A DNA stretch of 64,000 bases from Halorubrum sp. 48-1-W. GTDB taxonomy: Archaea; Halobacteriota; Halobacteria; Halobacteriales; Haloferacaceae. Under the pieces are notes generated by a model. It saw only the letters and a list, made by a program, of their open reading frames with translations, had not been told where the DNA came from and made no database searches. The stretch's first letter is position 1, and every line of letters begins with the position of its first letter. This document shows, piece by piece, positions 54,320 through 62,033 of this stretch. A program made the translations under genes and the position numbers. The stretch spans positions 186,001 through 250,000 of the forward strand of contig NZ_QMIM01000001.1 in the NCBI RefSeq assembly GCF_003287355.1. The letters run 5' to 3'.

Positions 54320-54463
54320 ATGCTCGTTTCAACGAGAATGAACGATCTCGCGGTAGCGTGGTCCCCACCCGACGGCGTTTCGGTCCCCGCCGCTGACGAC
54401 CTCCACCACCTCGACCGGAGTGCCCCGTTCCCCGGTCTGGCTTTCAAGAACGGTCACCGATGA
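54320..54463 (+). CDS. Possible 47-residue coupled small ORF
   Basis: It begins MLVSTRMNDLAVAWSPPDG and ends LAFKNGHR, with its stop overlapping the ATG of the HTH gene at 54460 (ATGA). A TATA-like CTTACACAATA at ~54273-54283 lies ~40 bp upstream of 54320. Composition is acceptable but has no family match; the internal ATG at 54338 gives 41 residues. The start-stop overlap is the main support. Confidence 0.45.
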   Translation: MLVSTRMNDLAVAWSPPDGVSVPAADDLHHLDRSAPFPGLAFKNGHR

Positions 54464-54801
54464 CGCTCGAGCAACTCTCCCCGCAGCCGGGCGATCCGGA
54501 CGTCGAGCGGGAGCGACGGACGGTCCCGCTCGATCGGTCCAACGGGCTCTTCGAGGTGCTCGCCTCGGAGACCGCCCACGAGGTGATCGCCGTCGTCCGC
54601 GAATCGCCGTCGACGCCCTCCGAGATCGCCGACGAGCTCGACGTCTCGCTTCAGGCGGTCACGTATCACCTACGCCGTCTCCAGCGCGTCGACCTCCTCA
54701 CGTCCGTCGGTGTCCGGTACTCGAAGAAGGGCAGAGAGATGAGCCTGTACGGCCTCTCGACGGAGTCGGTGACGGTCACTTTGACGGAGCCGCGAATGTG
54801 A
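54460..54801 (+). CDS. ArsR-like winged-helix transcriptional regulator
   Basis: 113 residues. A helix-turn-helix of the ArsR/HTH_20 type is seen in LFEVLASETAHEVIAVVRESPSTPSEIADELDVSLQAVTYHLRRLQRVDLL, followed by a wing (SVGVRYSKKGREMSLYGLS). No metal-binding cysteines. It lies just before tRNA-Gly, tail to the divergent molybdopterin oxidoreductase gene, and may regulate that neighbour. Confidence 0.88.
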   Translation: MTLEQLSPQPGDPDVERERRTVPLDRSNGLFEVLASETAHEVIAVVRESPSTPSEIADELDVSLQAVTYHLRRLQRVDLLTSVGVRYSKKGREMSLYGLSTESVTVTLTEPRM

Positions 54802-54844
54802 CAGACTTAAGTGTCTCACCGACGCAGTGTCGATCGCGAAGCAC

Positions 54845-54915
54845 GCACCGGTAGTGTAGTGGTATCACGCAACCTTGCCATGGTTGCAACCCGAGTTCAA
54901 ATCTCGGCCGGTGCA
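54845..54915 (+). tRNA. tRNA-Gly (GCC)
   Basis: 71 nt. Acceptor GCACCGG pairs with CCGGTGC, discriminator A. The D arm contains GTAGTGTAGTGGTATCAC, the anticodon stem is CAACC/GGTTG with loop TTGCCAT (anticodon GCC), and the T arm is CCGAG-TTCAAAT-CTCGG. No CCA is encoded. Its 3' half is repeated several times in the next 300 bp. Confidence 0.95.
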
Positions 54916-55200
54916 TTTTGCGAACGAAGTGAGCGAAATGTACCGAGAGTTTGAACGCTATCAGTCGCGCGGAGCGAACGGAGTGAGCGCACGTCTGATT
55001 CCGAGTTCAAATCTCGGCCGGTGTACTTTCTCGCTGCGCTCGAAGATCCACCGGCCTGACTCCCGCTCGCGGTTCCACCGCTCGCGATCGAGGTGTTCGC
55101 TCGGCTCACACCTCGCCTCACTCGCGGGAGTCTCGGCCGGCGCATTTTGCGAACGGAGTGAGCGAGCACGTCAGATTCCGAGTTCAAATCTCGGCGGCCC
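54916..55200. repeat. Array of tRNA-Gly 3'-end fragments (att-like scar)
   Basis: After the tRNA, the T-arm/acceptor sequence CCGAGTTCAAATCTCGGCCG recurs at 55001-55023 and as CCGAGTTCAAATCTCGG at 55178-55194; a degraded GAGTCTCGGCCGGCGCATTT copy starts at ~55128. Between them TTTGCGAACG(A/G)AGTGAGCG occurs after two copies. None has a 5' half, so these are not further tRNAs. They resemble successive attachment-site duplications. Confidence 0.85.
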
Positions 55201-55204
55201 GGGG

Positions 55205-55430
55205 TCACTCCGCGTCGCCGAGATCGACCGGCCGGCCGGTCCCGAACGACTCGTAGACGCCGGCGAGCGCGTGCATGTCGGCGAGGGCGTGTTCGCCGTC
55301 CGGGTGGAACGGCTCGTCCGCGAGCAACTGGTGGCCGAAGTAGGCGAACTCCTCTTCATTCTGGTGGACCTGGTCGACCTCGCCGTCGACGCGAGCCCCG
55401 TCGCGGACGACCGCGAACCCACGGTCGTCC
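55205..55430 (-). pseudogene. C-terminal stub of a Gfo/Idh/MocA-family dehydrogenase
   Basis: On the minus strand, about 75 codons read DRGFAVVRDGARVDGEVDQ, then NEEEFAYFGHQLLADEPFHP, DGEHALADMHALAGVYESFG and RPVDLGDAE before a TGA at 55205-55207. This is the end of a sugar-type Gfo/Idh/MocA oxidoreductase. The NAD-binding domain and start are absent; upstream lies a tandem repeat and the redoxin gene. The stub ends directly beside the last tRNA-Gly fragment. Confidence 0.75.
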
Positions 55431-55441
55431 CTCCGCCGCCG

Positions 55442-55501
55442 CTCTCACCGCGGACCGTCGTCTCTCACCACGGGCCGTCGTCTCTCACCACGGGCCGTCG
55501 T
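55442..55501. repeat. Three 20-bp tandem repeats over the redoxin stop codon
   Basis: Three copies of CTCTCACC(A/G)CGG(G/A)CCGTCGT. The last copy encodes the final residues and stop of the redoxin gene, so the gene end has been duplicated twice downstream of the stop. Confidence 0.85.
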
Positions 55502-56012
55502 AGTTCACCCGCGGCCGGTCGACGGCGACCCCGAGGTCGCGGAGCGTCGCGGTCGCGTTCTGGACGGGCGAGGGGGCCGGTCGGTCGAGCGCGTCCGTCG
55601 TCGCCTCCGCGAACCGGACGGTCCAGTCCCCGTCGATCACGACCGTCGCACGGCGCGGAATATGCGAGTGGCCCTCCCACGACTCCGCGATCAGGTCGTA
55701 GGAGTCGGCGACCCCGCCGTGGAAGTCCGCGACGACCGGGAACGGGAGGTCGAAGCGGTCGACGTACGCGAACCCCGAATACAGCGAATCGCCGGTGAGC
55801 GCGACGACGGCCAGGTCGTCCCGGTCGTGCCAGCCGGCGTCACGGACCGCGGCGAACGCCGCCGTGCTCGTCGGGACGAAGTTCGCCGGCGCGAACGTCA
55901 GGACGACCGCGCGGTGCGCCTCCACGAGCCGGTACAGCGCGATCTCGGTCGCCCTCCCGTCCACGACGGCCGGTGCGGCGAAGTCCGGTGCGGTGACGCC
56001 GGTGTCGATCAT
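55485..56012 (-). CDS. Redoxin-like protein lacking the peroxidatic cysteine
   Basis: 175 residues. Peroxiredoxin (AhpC/TSA) topology: GVTAPDFAAPAVVDGRATEIALYRLVEAHRAVVLTFAPANFVPTSTAAF, then DLAVVALTGDSLYSGFAYVDRFDLPFPVVADFHGGVADSYDL and RRATVVIDGDWTVRFAE. The motif that normally reads P-x-x-[ST]-x-x-C has Thr-Ser-Thr and no cysteine at all, so peroxidase activity is unlikely. It overlaps the carboxylase gene start-to-stop (ATGA) and is probably cotranscribed with it. Confidence 0.85.
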   Translation of the reverse strand: MIDTGVTAPDFAAPAVVDGRATEIALYRLVEAHRAVVLTFAPANFVPTSTAAFAAVRDAGWHDRDDLAVVALTGDSLYSGFAYVDRFDLPFPVVADFHGGVADSYDLIAESWEGHSHIPRRATVVIDGDWTVRFAEATTDALDRPAPSPVQNATATLRDLGVAVDRPRVNYDGPW

Positions 56013-57844
56013 AGCACGGTCCCGTGTTTCTTCTCGGGCAGGTCCTTCCGGACGTCCGCGTAGAACGCGAACCGCGCCGCCAACTCCTCGCGTAGCGTGG
56101 AGGGGGGAACGATCTCGTCGATGACGACCTCGCTCGCCATCCGGTGGACGTCTATCTCCTCGCGGTACTCCTCGCGGAGGCGCTTCTCCTCTGCGGCCCG
56201 CTCGTCGGGGTCGTCGATCTCGGCGAGCTTCCGGGCGTAGACCGCGTTGATCGCGGCCTCCGGACCCATGATCGCGATCTCGCCGGAGGGGAGCCCGATG
56301 ACGCTCTCGGGGTCGTAGGCCGGCCCGCCCATCGCGTAGATGCCCGCGCCGTACGCCTTCCGCACGACGACGGTCTGTTTCGGGACCGTCGCGGAGGAGG
56401 TCGCGTAGATCAGCTTCTTCCCCTTCTCTAAGATCCCGTCCCGCTCCACCTGGCTCCCGGCCATGAACCCGGGCGTGTCACAGAGGTAGAGCAGGGGGAC
56501 CTCGTAGGCGTCGCAGGTCCAGACGAACTCCGCGGCCTTCTCGGCGGCGTCCGGAAATATGGCACCCGACCGCTCCGTCGGCTGGTTGGCGATCACGCCG
56601 ACGGGCCGGCCGTCGATCCGGCAGAACGCGGTGACGACCTCGGGGCCGTACCCCGCCTTCAGCTCGAAGACCGACTCCGCGTCCGCGATCCGGTCGAGGA
56701 GGTCGCGCACGTCGTACGGGCGAGTCGGCGACTGCGGGATCAGCCCGTCGATCCCCTCCGGCGAGTACTTCGGCGGCTTCGACCCCGCTCGCGGCGGCTT
56801 CTCGCCGGCCCGGTCCGGGAGGTACCCGATGAGGTCGGCGACGAGGTCGCGGGCGTGTTCCTCGTCCTCGGCGACGAGGTCCGCGGAGCCCGACTCCTCG
56901 GCGTGGACCCGCGGGCCGCCCAACGCCTCCAGGTCTATCTCCTCGCCGGTGACCATTTCAACCATCCGCGGGGAGGCGATCGCCATCGCGGACATCCCCT
57001 CGACCATCACGGTGAAGTCGGCGAAGACGGGGGTGTAGGCCGCCCCGGCGATACAGGGGCCGTAGAGCACGCAGATCTGTGGAACCGCCCCCGAGAGCAT
57101 CGAGTGGTTGTAGTAGTACTTCCCGATCCCCTCGCGGTTGGCGAAGAAGCCGGACTGCTGGTCGATCCGCCCGCCGGAGGAGTCCATCAGGTAGAGCACG
57201 GGGTTGCCCGTCTTCAGCGCGCGCTGTTGCATCCGGAGGAACTTCTCGACGCCCTTCGCTGCCATCGACCCCGCCTTCACGGTGAAGTCGTTCGCCATGT
57301 AGTGGACGTCGCGCCCCTCGAACGTGGCCGCGCCCGTCAGCAGGCCGTCCGCGGGGAGGCGGTCGGCGTCGTCGTCTCCCTCGCCGTCCTCGCCGTCGTC
57401 TCCCTCGCCGTCCCCGCCCCGCCCGGGCGCGTTCGGGTGCCAGTCGTCGAAGCCAGCGAACGTCCCGTCCTCGAAGCGGATCCCGGCCGGGTCGCCGTCG
57501 GACGCGCCCGCGTCGCCTGCGCTGTGGGTTCCTCCCTCACTGCCGAACCAGAGATCGAGCCGGTCGCGGACGAACAGCTTTCCCTGTTCGGCGAGCCGTT
57601 CGCGATACTTCGCCGGGCCGCCCTCGCGGAGGTCCTCGATCTCCGCCCACAGGTCGCGCTCGCGGTCGGTGGGACCGAGGTCGTCCGCGAGCGGGTAGGC
57701 CGTCTCCGGCGGGTCGGCTCGCGCCGCGGGCGCGTCGCCGTCCCCGACGTGGACGTCGACGGCGACGCCGAGGTGTGCTGCGAGCGACCTGGCGATCGCC
57801 TCGGCCTCCTCCGGGGTCGCCGTCGACTCGACGTGGACCTTCAT
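56009..57844 (-). CDS. Acyl-CoA carboxylase carboxyltransferase subunit
   Basis: 611 residues. The crotonase-like carboxyltransferase fold shows YMANDFTVKAGSMAAKGVEKFLRMQ, YLMDSSGGRIDQQSGFFANREGIG, YGPCIAGAAYTPVFADFTVMVEG and the C-terminal LCDTPGFMAGSQVERDGILEKGKKLIYATSSATVPKQTVVVRKAYGAGIYAM. The usual length is ~515. The extra N-terminal ~100 residues include a biotin/PCC-like helical region and an acidic Gly/Asp-rich insert (~150-185). It transfers CO2 from biotin to propionyl- or acetyl-CoA; the biotin carboxylase partner is elsewhere. Confidence 0.93.
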   Translation of the reverse strand: MKVHVESTATPEEAEAIARSLAAHLGVAVDVHVGDGDAPAARADPPETAYPLADDLGPTDRERDLWAEIEDLREGGPAKYRERLAEQGKLFVRDRLDLWFGSEGGTHSAGDAGASDGDPAGIRFEDGTFAGFDDWHPNAPGRGGDGEGDDGEDGEGDDDADRLPADGLLTGAATFEGRDVHYMANDFTVKAGSMAAKGVEKFLRMQQRALKTGNPVLYLMDSSGGRIDQQSGFFANREGIGKYYYNHSMLSGAVPQICVLYGPCIAGAAYTPVFADFTVMVEGMSAMAIASPRMVEMVTGEEIDLEALGGPRVHAEESGSADLVAEDEEHARDLVADLIGYLPDRAGEKPPRAGSKPPKYSPEGIDGLIPQSPTRPYDVRDLLDRIADAESVFELKAGYGPEVVTAFCRIDGRPVGVIANQPTERSGAIFPDAAEKAAEFVWTCDAYEVPLLYLCDTPGFMAGSQVERDGILEKGKKLIYATSSATVPKQTVVVRKAYGAGIYAMGGPAYDPESVIGLPSGEIAIMGPEAAINAVYARKLAEIDDPDERAAEEKRLREEYREEIDVHRMASEVVIDEIVPPSTLREELAARFAFYADVRKDLPEKKHGTVL

Positions 57845-57957
57845 GGTGGCGGGACTCCCGGACGCGGCAAAACTGTTTGCCACGGGGGAGACCCGATCCG
57901 CGCGTCGTCGCCCCCGCTTGGCAATCCTTAAGCCGGCGACACGGCTACCCCGCCGCA

Positions 57958-58677
57958 ATGAGAGTCGTCGTTTCCATCGGCGGGAGCGTGCTCGCGCCGG
58001 AGCTCGACCCCGAACGCGTCGCCGCCTACGCGGACGCGATCGAGCGGCTGACGGCGGAGGACTGTGCGATCGGCGTCGTCGTCGGCGGCGGCGGGGTCGC
58101 CCGCGAGTACATCACGACCGCGCGGGACCTCGGCGGCGACGAGGTCGAACTCGACGAGCTCGGGATCGGCACCACGCGGCTCAACGCCCGCCTCCTCATC
58201 GCCGCGCTCGGCGAGACGGCCGCGCCCGCGCCGGCGACGGGGTACGACGAGGCTGCGGCCGCGTTCCGCCGGGGCGAGGTGCCCGTGATGGGCGGGGTGA
58301 CGCCCGGCCAGACGACCGACGCGGTCGCGGTCGCGCTCGCGGAGTCGGTCGGCGCCGACCTGCTCGTGTTCGCGACGAGCGCCGACGGCGTCTACGACGT
58401 CGACCCGAACCGCCACGACGACGCGACCCGCTTCGAGTCGCTCTCGCCCGCGGAGCTGGTCGACGTGGTGCTCCCGATGAGCCGGGACGCCGGCTCCTCC
58501 GCCCCCGTCGACCTCCTCGCAGCGAAGCTGATCGATCGCGCCGGGATCCACGCCGTCGTCCTCGACGGGATCGACCCCGACGCCGTCGTCGACGCGGTCC
58601 TCCGCGGCGACCACACGGGGACGAACGTGCTCCCCGAGGGAAGCAGCGAGCCAGCGAGGTGGACGGGGCAGCGATGA
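57958..58677 (+). CDS. pyrH: UMP kinase (archaeal type)
   Basis: 239 residues of the amino-acid kinase fold. MRVVVSIGGSVLAPELD, VVGGGGVAREYITTARDLG, PVMGGVTPGQTTDAVAVALAE and VFATSADGVYDVDPN are PyrH signatures. It phosphorylates UMP to UDP. A TATA-like ATCCTTAAG at ~57923-57931 lies ~30 bp upstream of ATG 57958. The stop overlaps the ATG of lysS. Confidence 0.95.
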   Translation: MRVVVSIGGSVLAPELDPERVAAYADAIERLTAEDCAIGVVVGGGGVAREYITTARDLGGDEVELDELGIGTTRLNARLLIAALGETAAPAPATGYDEAAAAFRRGEVPVMGGVTPGQTTDAVAVALAESVGADLLVFATSADGVYDVDPNRHDDATRFESLSPAELVDVVLPMSRDAGSSAPVDLLAAKLIDRAGIHAVVLDGIDPDAVVDAVLRGDHTGTNVLPEGSSEPARWTGQR

Positions 58678-60455
58678 CGGACGACGCCCCCGCGGGCGGC
58701 TCCGGCGGCGACGACTCCTCACGACGTGACGACCCTTCACGACGTGACGATTCCCCGCACATCCTCTCGGCACGGGCGGAACCCGACGACGCCGATCGGG
58801 ACGATACCGACGGCTTCCACGCCTTCTGGGCGGACGTCGTCGCCGACGCGATCGAGGCGCGCGACCCCGACGACCCGATCGTGATCAAGGGCGGTGTCTC
58901 CCCGTCGGGGGTCGCCCACGTCGGCAACGTCAACGAGGTCATGCGCGGCTACTTCGTCGCCGAGGTGCTCCGCGACCGCGGCCACGAGGTCCGACAGCTG
59001 TTCACCTCCGACGACAAGGACCCGCTCCGGAAGCTCCCGCGAAAGCTGGCGAACGCCGACGGCGAGATCGTCGGGCTCGGCGACGTGGACGCGGGCGCGC
59101 TCGGCCGCAACCTCGGGAAGCCGTACACGTCCATCCCCGACCCCTTCGGGGAGCGAGAGTCGTACGCTGCGCACTTCGCCGCCCTCCTCACAGCGGACGC
59201 CGAGCGGCTCGGCGTCCCCGTCGAGATGGTCTCGAACACCGAGCTGTACGCGGACGGGAGCTTCGACGACGCGGTCCGGACCGTCCTCTCCGACCTCGCG
59301 GGCGTCCGCGAGACCCTCGGGACGTACCAGGACAAGGTCGACGACGAGTACGTCCCGTTCAACCCCGTCTGTGCGGAGTGCGGGAAGATCACCGAGACGG
59401 TGACCGCGGTCGACCTGGAGGCGGGGACGGTCGAGTACGCCTGTACGGACCTCGAGGTCGGCGACGACGTCATCGAGGGGTGCGGCCACGAGGGGACCGC
59501 CACGTTCCGGGAGGGAAAGCTGCCGTGGCGGCTGGAGTGGCCCGCCCAGTGGGACGTCCTCGACGTCGACTTCGAGCCGTTCGGCAAGGACCACGCCGAG
59601 GGCTCGTGGCCCTCCGGCGTCGACCTCGCGCGGAACGTGTTCGGGATCGAGCCGCCGGTGCCGATGGTGTACGAGTGGTTCACGCTCGGCGGCGAGGCGC
59701 TCTCCTCGTCGGCGGGCAACGTCGTCACGGTGCCCGAGCTGCTCGAATATCTCGAACCCGAGGTGGTGCGGTACTTCTTCGCGCTCCACCCGAAGAAGGC
59801 GCGCGACCTCGACCTCGAACGGATCGACCTGCTCGTCGACCGCTTCGACCGCTTCGAGCGGGCCTACTTCGGCGAGGTCGACGACGAGGAGCTGACCCGG
59901 TTCGCCGAGCGCGCGTACCCGTTCGTGATGGGCTGGGGCTCCGAGGGTCGGCCGGTCGGCGCCGACCGTCCCGCGGACGCCGACCCCGCGGACCGCGTCC
60001 GGTTCCCGTACACCTTCGCCGCCGTCCTCGGCATGGTCGACGACCCCGACCTGCGCGAGCAGCTCGCGCGCGACGAGGGTCACGTCGACGACGACACCCC
60101 CGAGTGGGCGGTTCGAGAGGCGCTCTCCCGCGTGGAGCGCGCTCGGACGTGGGCGGAGCGAACCGACAACGAGTACAACTACCGGCTCCAGACCGACCTC
60201 CCGGACGTGGCGTTCGACGACGACGTCGCGTCAGCGCTCGACGACCTCGCGGACTTCGTCGCCGAGGGCCACGACGGGGAGGCGATCCAGGCCGAGATGT
60301 ACGAGACCGCCCGCGATCACGGGATCGAGGTCGCCGACTTCTTCGAGGCAGGGTACCGCCTCTTCTTCGATCAACCCCAGGGTCCACGGCTCGGCGAGTT
60401 CCTCGGCGAGTTGGAACGCGAGTTCGTCGTCGCCAGGCTCCGACGGGGGGCGTAA
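58674..60455 (+). CDS. lysS: Lysyl-tRNA synthetase, class I
   Basis: 593 residues. Class I motifs are SPSGVAHVGNVNEVMRG (the HIGH variant HVGN) and GEALSSSAGNVVTV (the KMSKS position). Zinc-binding cysteines occur in PVCAECGK and EYACTDLEVG...GCGHEG. A C-terminal helical anticodon domain follows. The first ~50 residues (DDAPAGGSGGDDSSRRDD and onward) are an acidic tail before the catalytic FHAFWADVVADAIEA. It charges tRNA-Lys; class I LysRS is the archaeal form. Translational coupling to pyrH by ATGA. Confidence 0.97.
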   Translation: MTDDAPAGGSGGDDSSRRDDPSRRDDSPHILSARAEPDDADRDDTDGFHAFWADVVADAIEARDPDDPIVIKGGVSPSGVAHVGNVNEVMRGYFVAEVLRDRGHEVRQLFTSDDKDPLRKLPRKLANADGEIVGLGDVDAGALGRNLGKPYTSIPDPFGERESYAAHFAALLTADAERLGVPVEMVSNTELYADGSFDDAVRTVLSDLAGVRETLGTYQDKVDDEYVPFNPVCAECGKITETVTAVDLEAGTVEYACTDLEVGDDVIEGCGHEGTATFREGKLPWRLEWPAQWDVLDVDFEPFGKDHAEGSWPSGVDLARNVFGIEPPVPMVYEWFTLGGEALSSSAGNVVTVPELLEYLEPEVVRYFFALHPKKARDLDLERIDLLVDRFDRFERAYFGEVDDEELTRFAERAYPFVMGWGSEGRPVGADRPADADPADRVRFPYTFAAVLGMVDDPDLREQLARDEGHVDDDTPEWAVREALSRVERARTWAERTDNEYNYRLQTDLPDVAFDDDVASALDDLADFVAEGHDGEAIQAEMYETARDHGIEVADFFEAGYRLFFDQPQGPRLGEFLGELEREFVVARLRRGA

Positions 60456-60710
60456 ATGCCCGAGGACCGATCGCTCGACGACTTCGCGTCGAGCGGGACC
60501 GATACGGAGGACCCGGACGTCGAGACGGGCTCGGATAGCGACTCCGCCGGTGGAGCGGCTACCGAGGGAGATCTCGCCGACGTCGAGCCCGCCGAGTCCA
60601 CGTCGACGTGGACGGCGGACGGCACTGCCTGTGACCGCTGTGGCGCCACGGTCACGCGGCGCTGGCGCGACGGCGCCGACCTCGTCTGTCCCGAGTGTGC
60701 CGAGTGGTGA
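60456..60710 (+). CDS. Small CxxC zinc-finger protein after lysS (DUF7573-like)
   Basis: 84 residues. The first ~55 are acidic and Ser/Thr-rich (disordered); the last ~28 hold a four-cysteine zinc ribbon, TACDRCGATVTRRWRDGADLVCPECAEW. From memory it matches a haloarchaeal family (DUF7573) usually found beside lysS. The ATG directly follows the lysS stop, so it is cotranscribed with lysS. Zinc binding is likely; the partner is unknown. Confidence 0.8.
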   Translation: MPEDRSLDDFASSGTDTEDPDVETGSDSDSAGGAATEGDLADVEPAESTSTWTADGTACDRCGATVTRRWRDGADLVCPECAEW

Positions 60711-60864
60711 CCGGATTCGATGTCGGCCCCCGGGATCCGCGATCGGGAACACGGGCGCTCGGTCTGCCGTTCTCCCGTTCCGTTCCACCACCGTGAACAC
60801 TTAATACACGCCGGATCGAGCCGTTAGTTACGGACGATCTACGCTGGGGTTAAGAGATATATAA

Positions 60865-61776
60865 ATGAAATCAGATCCGGATCGGCTGTTCGATCGGTCG
60901 CCCCGCGCCGTCGCGGGTCTGTATCTCCTCTTCGGCGCCACGTGTGTGATCCTCTCCGACCTCGCGATCGGGACGGCGTTCGCCTCCACGGACCCGTTCT
61001 CGTCCGTTCGAATCGTGAGCGGTCTGGCGCTCGTCGGAGCGTCCTCGGCGTTCCTGTACGTGGCCGTGAGACACCACTCCCGTCGGGCCGTTACCGCCCG
61101 CGGGGAACTGGAGACGTCGAACCAGCAGCTCCAGGTGTTGAGTCGCGTGTTCAGACACAACGTTCGGAACGACCTCAACGTCGTTCAGGGATACGCCGAC
61201 CTGCTCGAGCGGCGGCTGGACGACGAGCGCAGCCGCGAGTGTCTGGAGACGATCCGCGAAACCACGGAGGACATGGTCGAGATAAGCGAGAAGCTCCGAG
61301 TGATCGAGGACGCCTCCACGGGACCCGTCGAGGAGCGTGTCGACCTCACGACCGTCGTCCACGAGGCCGTCGAGGAGCTGGACGACGAGCGGACGGACGC
61401 GGAGTTCTCGCTCGATCTCCCGGATCGCGCGTGGATACACGCGGACGAGTCGGTGATCTACCCCGTCCGGGAGGTGCTCGAGAACGCGATCGCCCACAAC
61501 GACGACCCGGGTCGACGGGTCCTCGCGCGCGTCGAAACGAACGGGACGACGACCCGCCTCGAGGTCCAGGACAACGGGCCCGGGATCCCCGAAGGCGAGC
61601 GGGCGGTGCTGCGGGCCGAAGAGGAGACGCCCCTCTCACACGCCAGTAGCATCGGGCTGTGGCTCGTCAAGTGGATGTGCGAACTTCAGGAGGGCACCGT
61701 CCACTTCGACGCTACCGAGGACGGAACGACCGTGTTGCTCCGGTTCCGATCGACGGACCGACCGCCGGATCGATGA
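60865..61776 (+). CDS. Membrane sensor histidine kinase
   Basis: 303 residues. Two N-terminal helices (AVAGLYLLFGATCVILSDLAIGTAF and IVSGLALVGASSAFLYVAVRH) are followed by the phosphoacceptor His in FRHNVRNDLNVVQGYADLLE, the N box VREVLENAIAHNDDPG, the G1 DNGPGIP and a late G box SIGLWLVKWMCELQEGTV. There is no PAS or GAF domain, so the extracellular part is very short. No response regulator is adjacent. The typical haloarchaeal HisKA-like sequence is intact. Confidence 0.93.
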   Translation: MKSDPDRLFDRSPRAVAGLYLLFGATCVILSDLAIGTAFASTDPFSSVRIVSGLALVGASSAFLYVAVRHHSRRAVTARGELETSNQQLQVLSRVFRHNVRNDLNVVQGYADLLERRLDDERSRECLETIRETTEDMVEISEKLRVIEDASTGPVEERVDLTTVVHEAVEELDDERTDAEFSLDLPDRAWIHADESVIYPVREVLENAIAHNDDPGRRVLARVETNGTTTRLEVQDNGPGIPEGERAVLRAEEETPLSHASSIGLWLVKWMCELQEGTVHFDATEDGTTVLLRFRSTDRPPDR

Positions 61777-61784
61777 GCCCGAAC

Positions 61785-61919
61785 TCACTCGAGTTCGGTG
61801 ATCGTGACCGCGTACACCGCCCCGCAGTTGCCGCACTCGACGTGAACCCCCCGGCTCGTCTGTCCTCGAGTGAACTCCGAGATCTCCTCGGAGCACGAGC
61901 ACTCGAACTGGACTTTCAT
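61785..61919 (-). CDS. 44-residue CxC/CxxC zinc-type protein
   Basis: It begins MKVQFECSCSEEISEF and ends ECGNCGAVYAVTITELE: a CxC pair and a CxxC knuckle that could bind one metal. A TATA block with a perfect palindrome (61939-61955) lies just upstream of ATG 61919 and supports the start. I recognise no family. Confidence 0.7.
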   Translation of the reverse strand: MKVQFECSCSEEISEFTRGQTSRGVHVECGNCGAVYAVTITELE

Positions 61920-61938
61920 CACTCCGGATAGGTACCGT

Positions 61939-61955
61939 CCGTATTTAAAATACGG
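61939..61955. promoter_or_regulatory. 17-bp palindrome over the promoter of the 44-residue zinc-type gene
   Basis: CCGTATTT-A-AAATACGG has 8-bp perfect arms and contains the TATA-like TATTTAAAATA. It is ~20 bp upstream of ATG 61919 on the minus strand. A repressor bound here would exclude the basal factors. Confidence 0.55.
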
Positions 61956-62033
61956 TGATCCGGTTCTCCGTCGTGATATTCGGGTCCCGGAACCCGGCGC
62001 GTTTCGGGCCTCCCGGGAGTTCGCAACGCCCGC

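Noticed and set aside
54916-55200. Additional tRNA genes or a CRISPR array after tRNA-Gly
   Set aside because: Only 3' halves of the tRNA recur, with no anticodon arms; spacing and spacers are irregular and few, unlike CRISPR.
55171-55422. 83-codon minus-strand frame over the dehydrogenase stub
   Set aside because: Ser/Arg/Thr-rich shadow; the neighbouring frame gives the recognisable Gfo/Idh/MocA tail.
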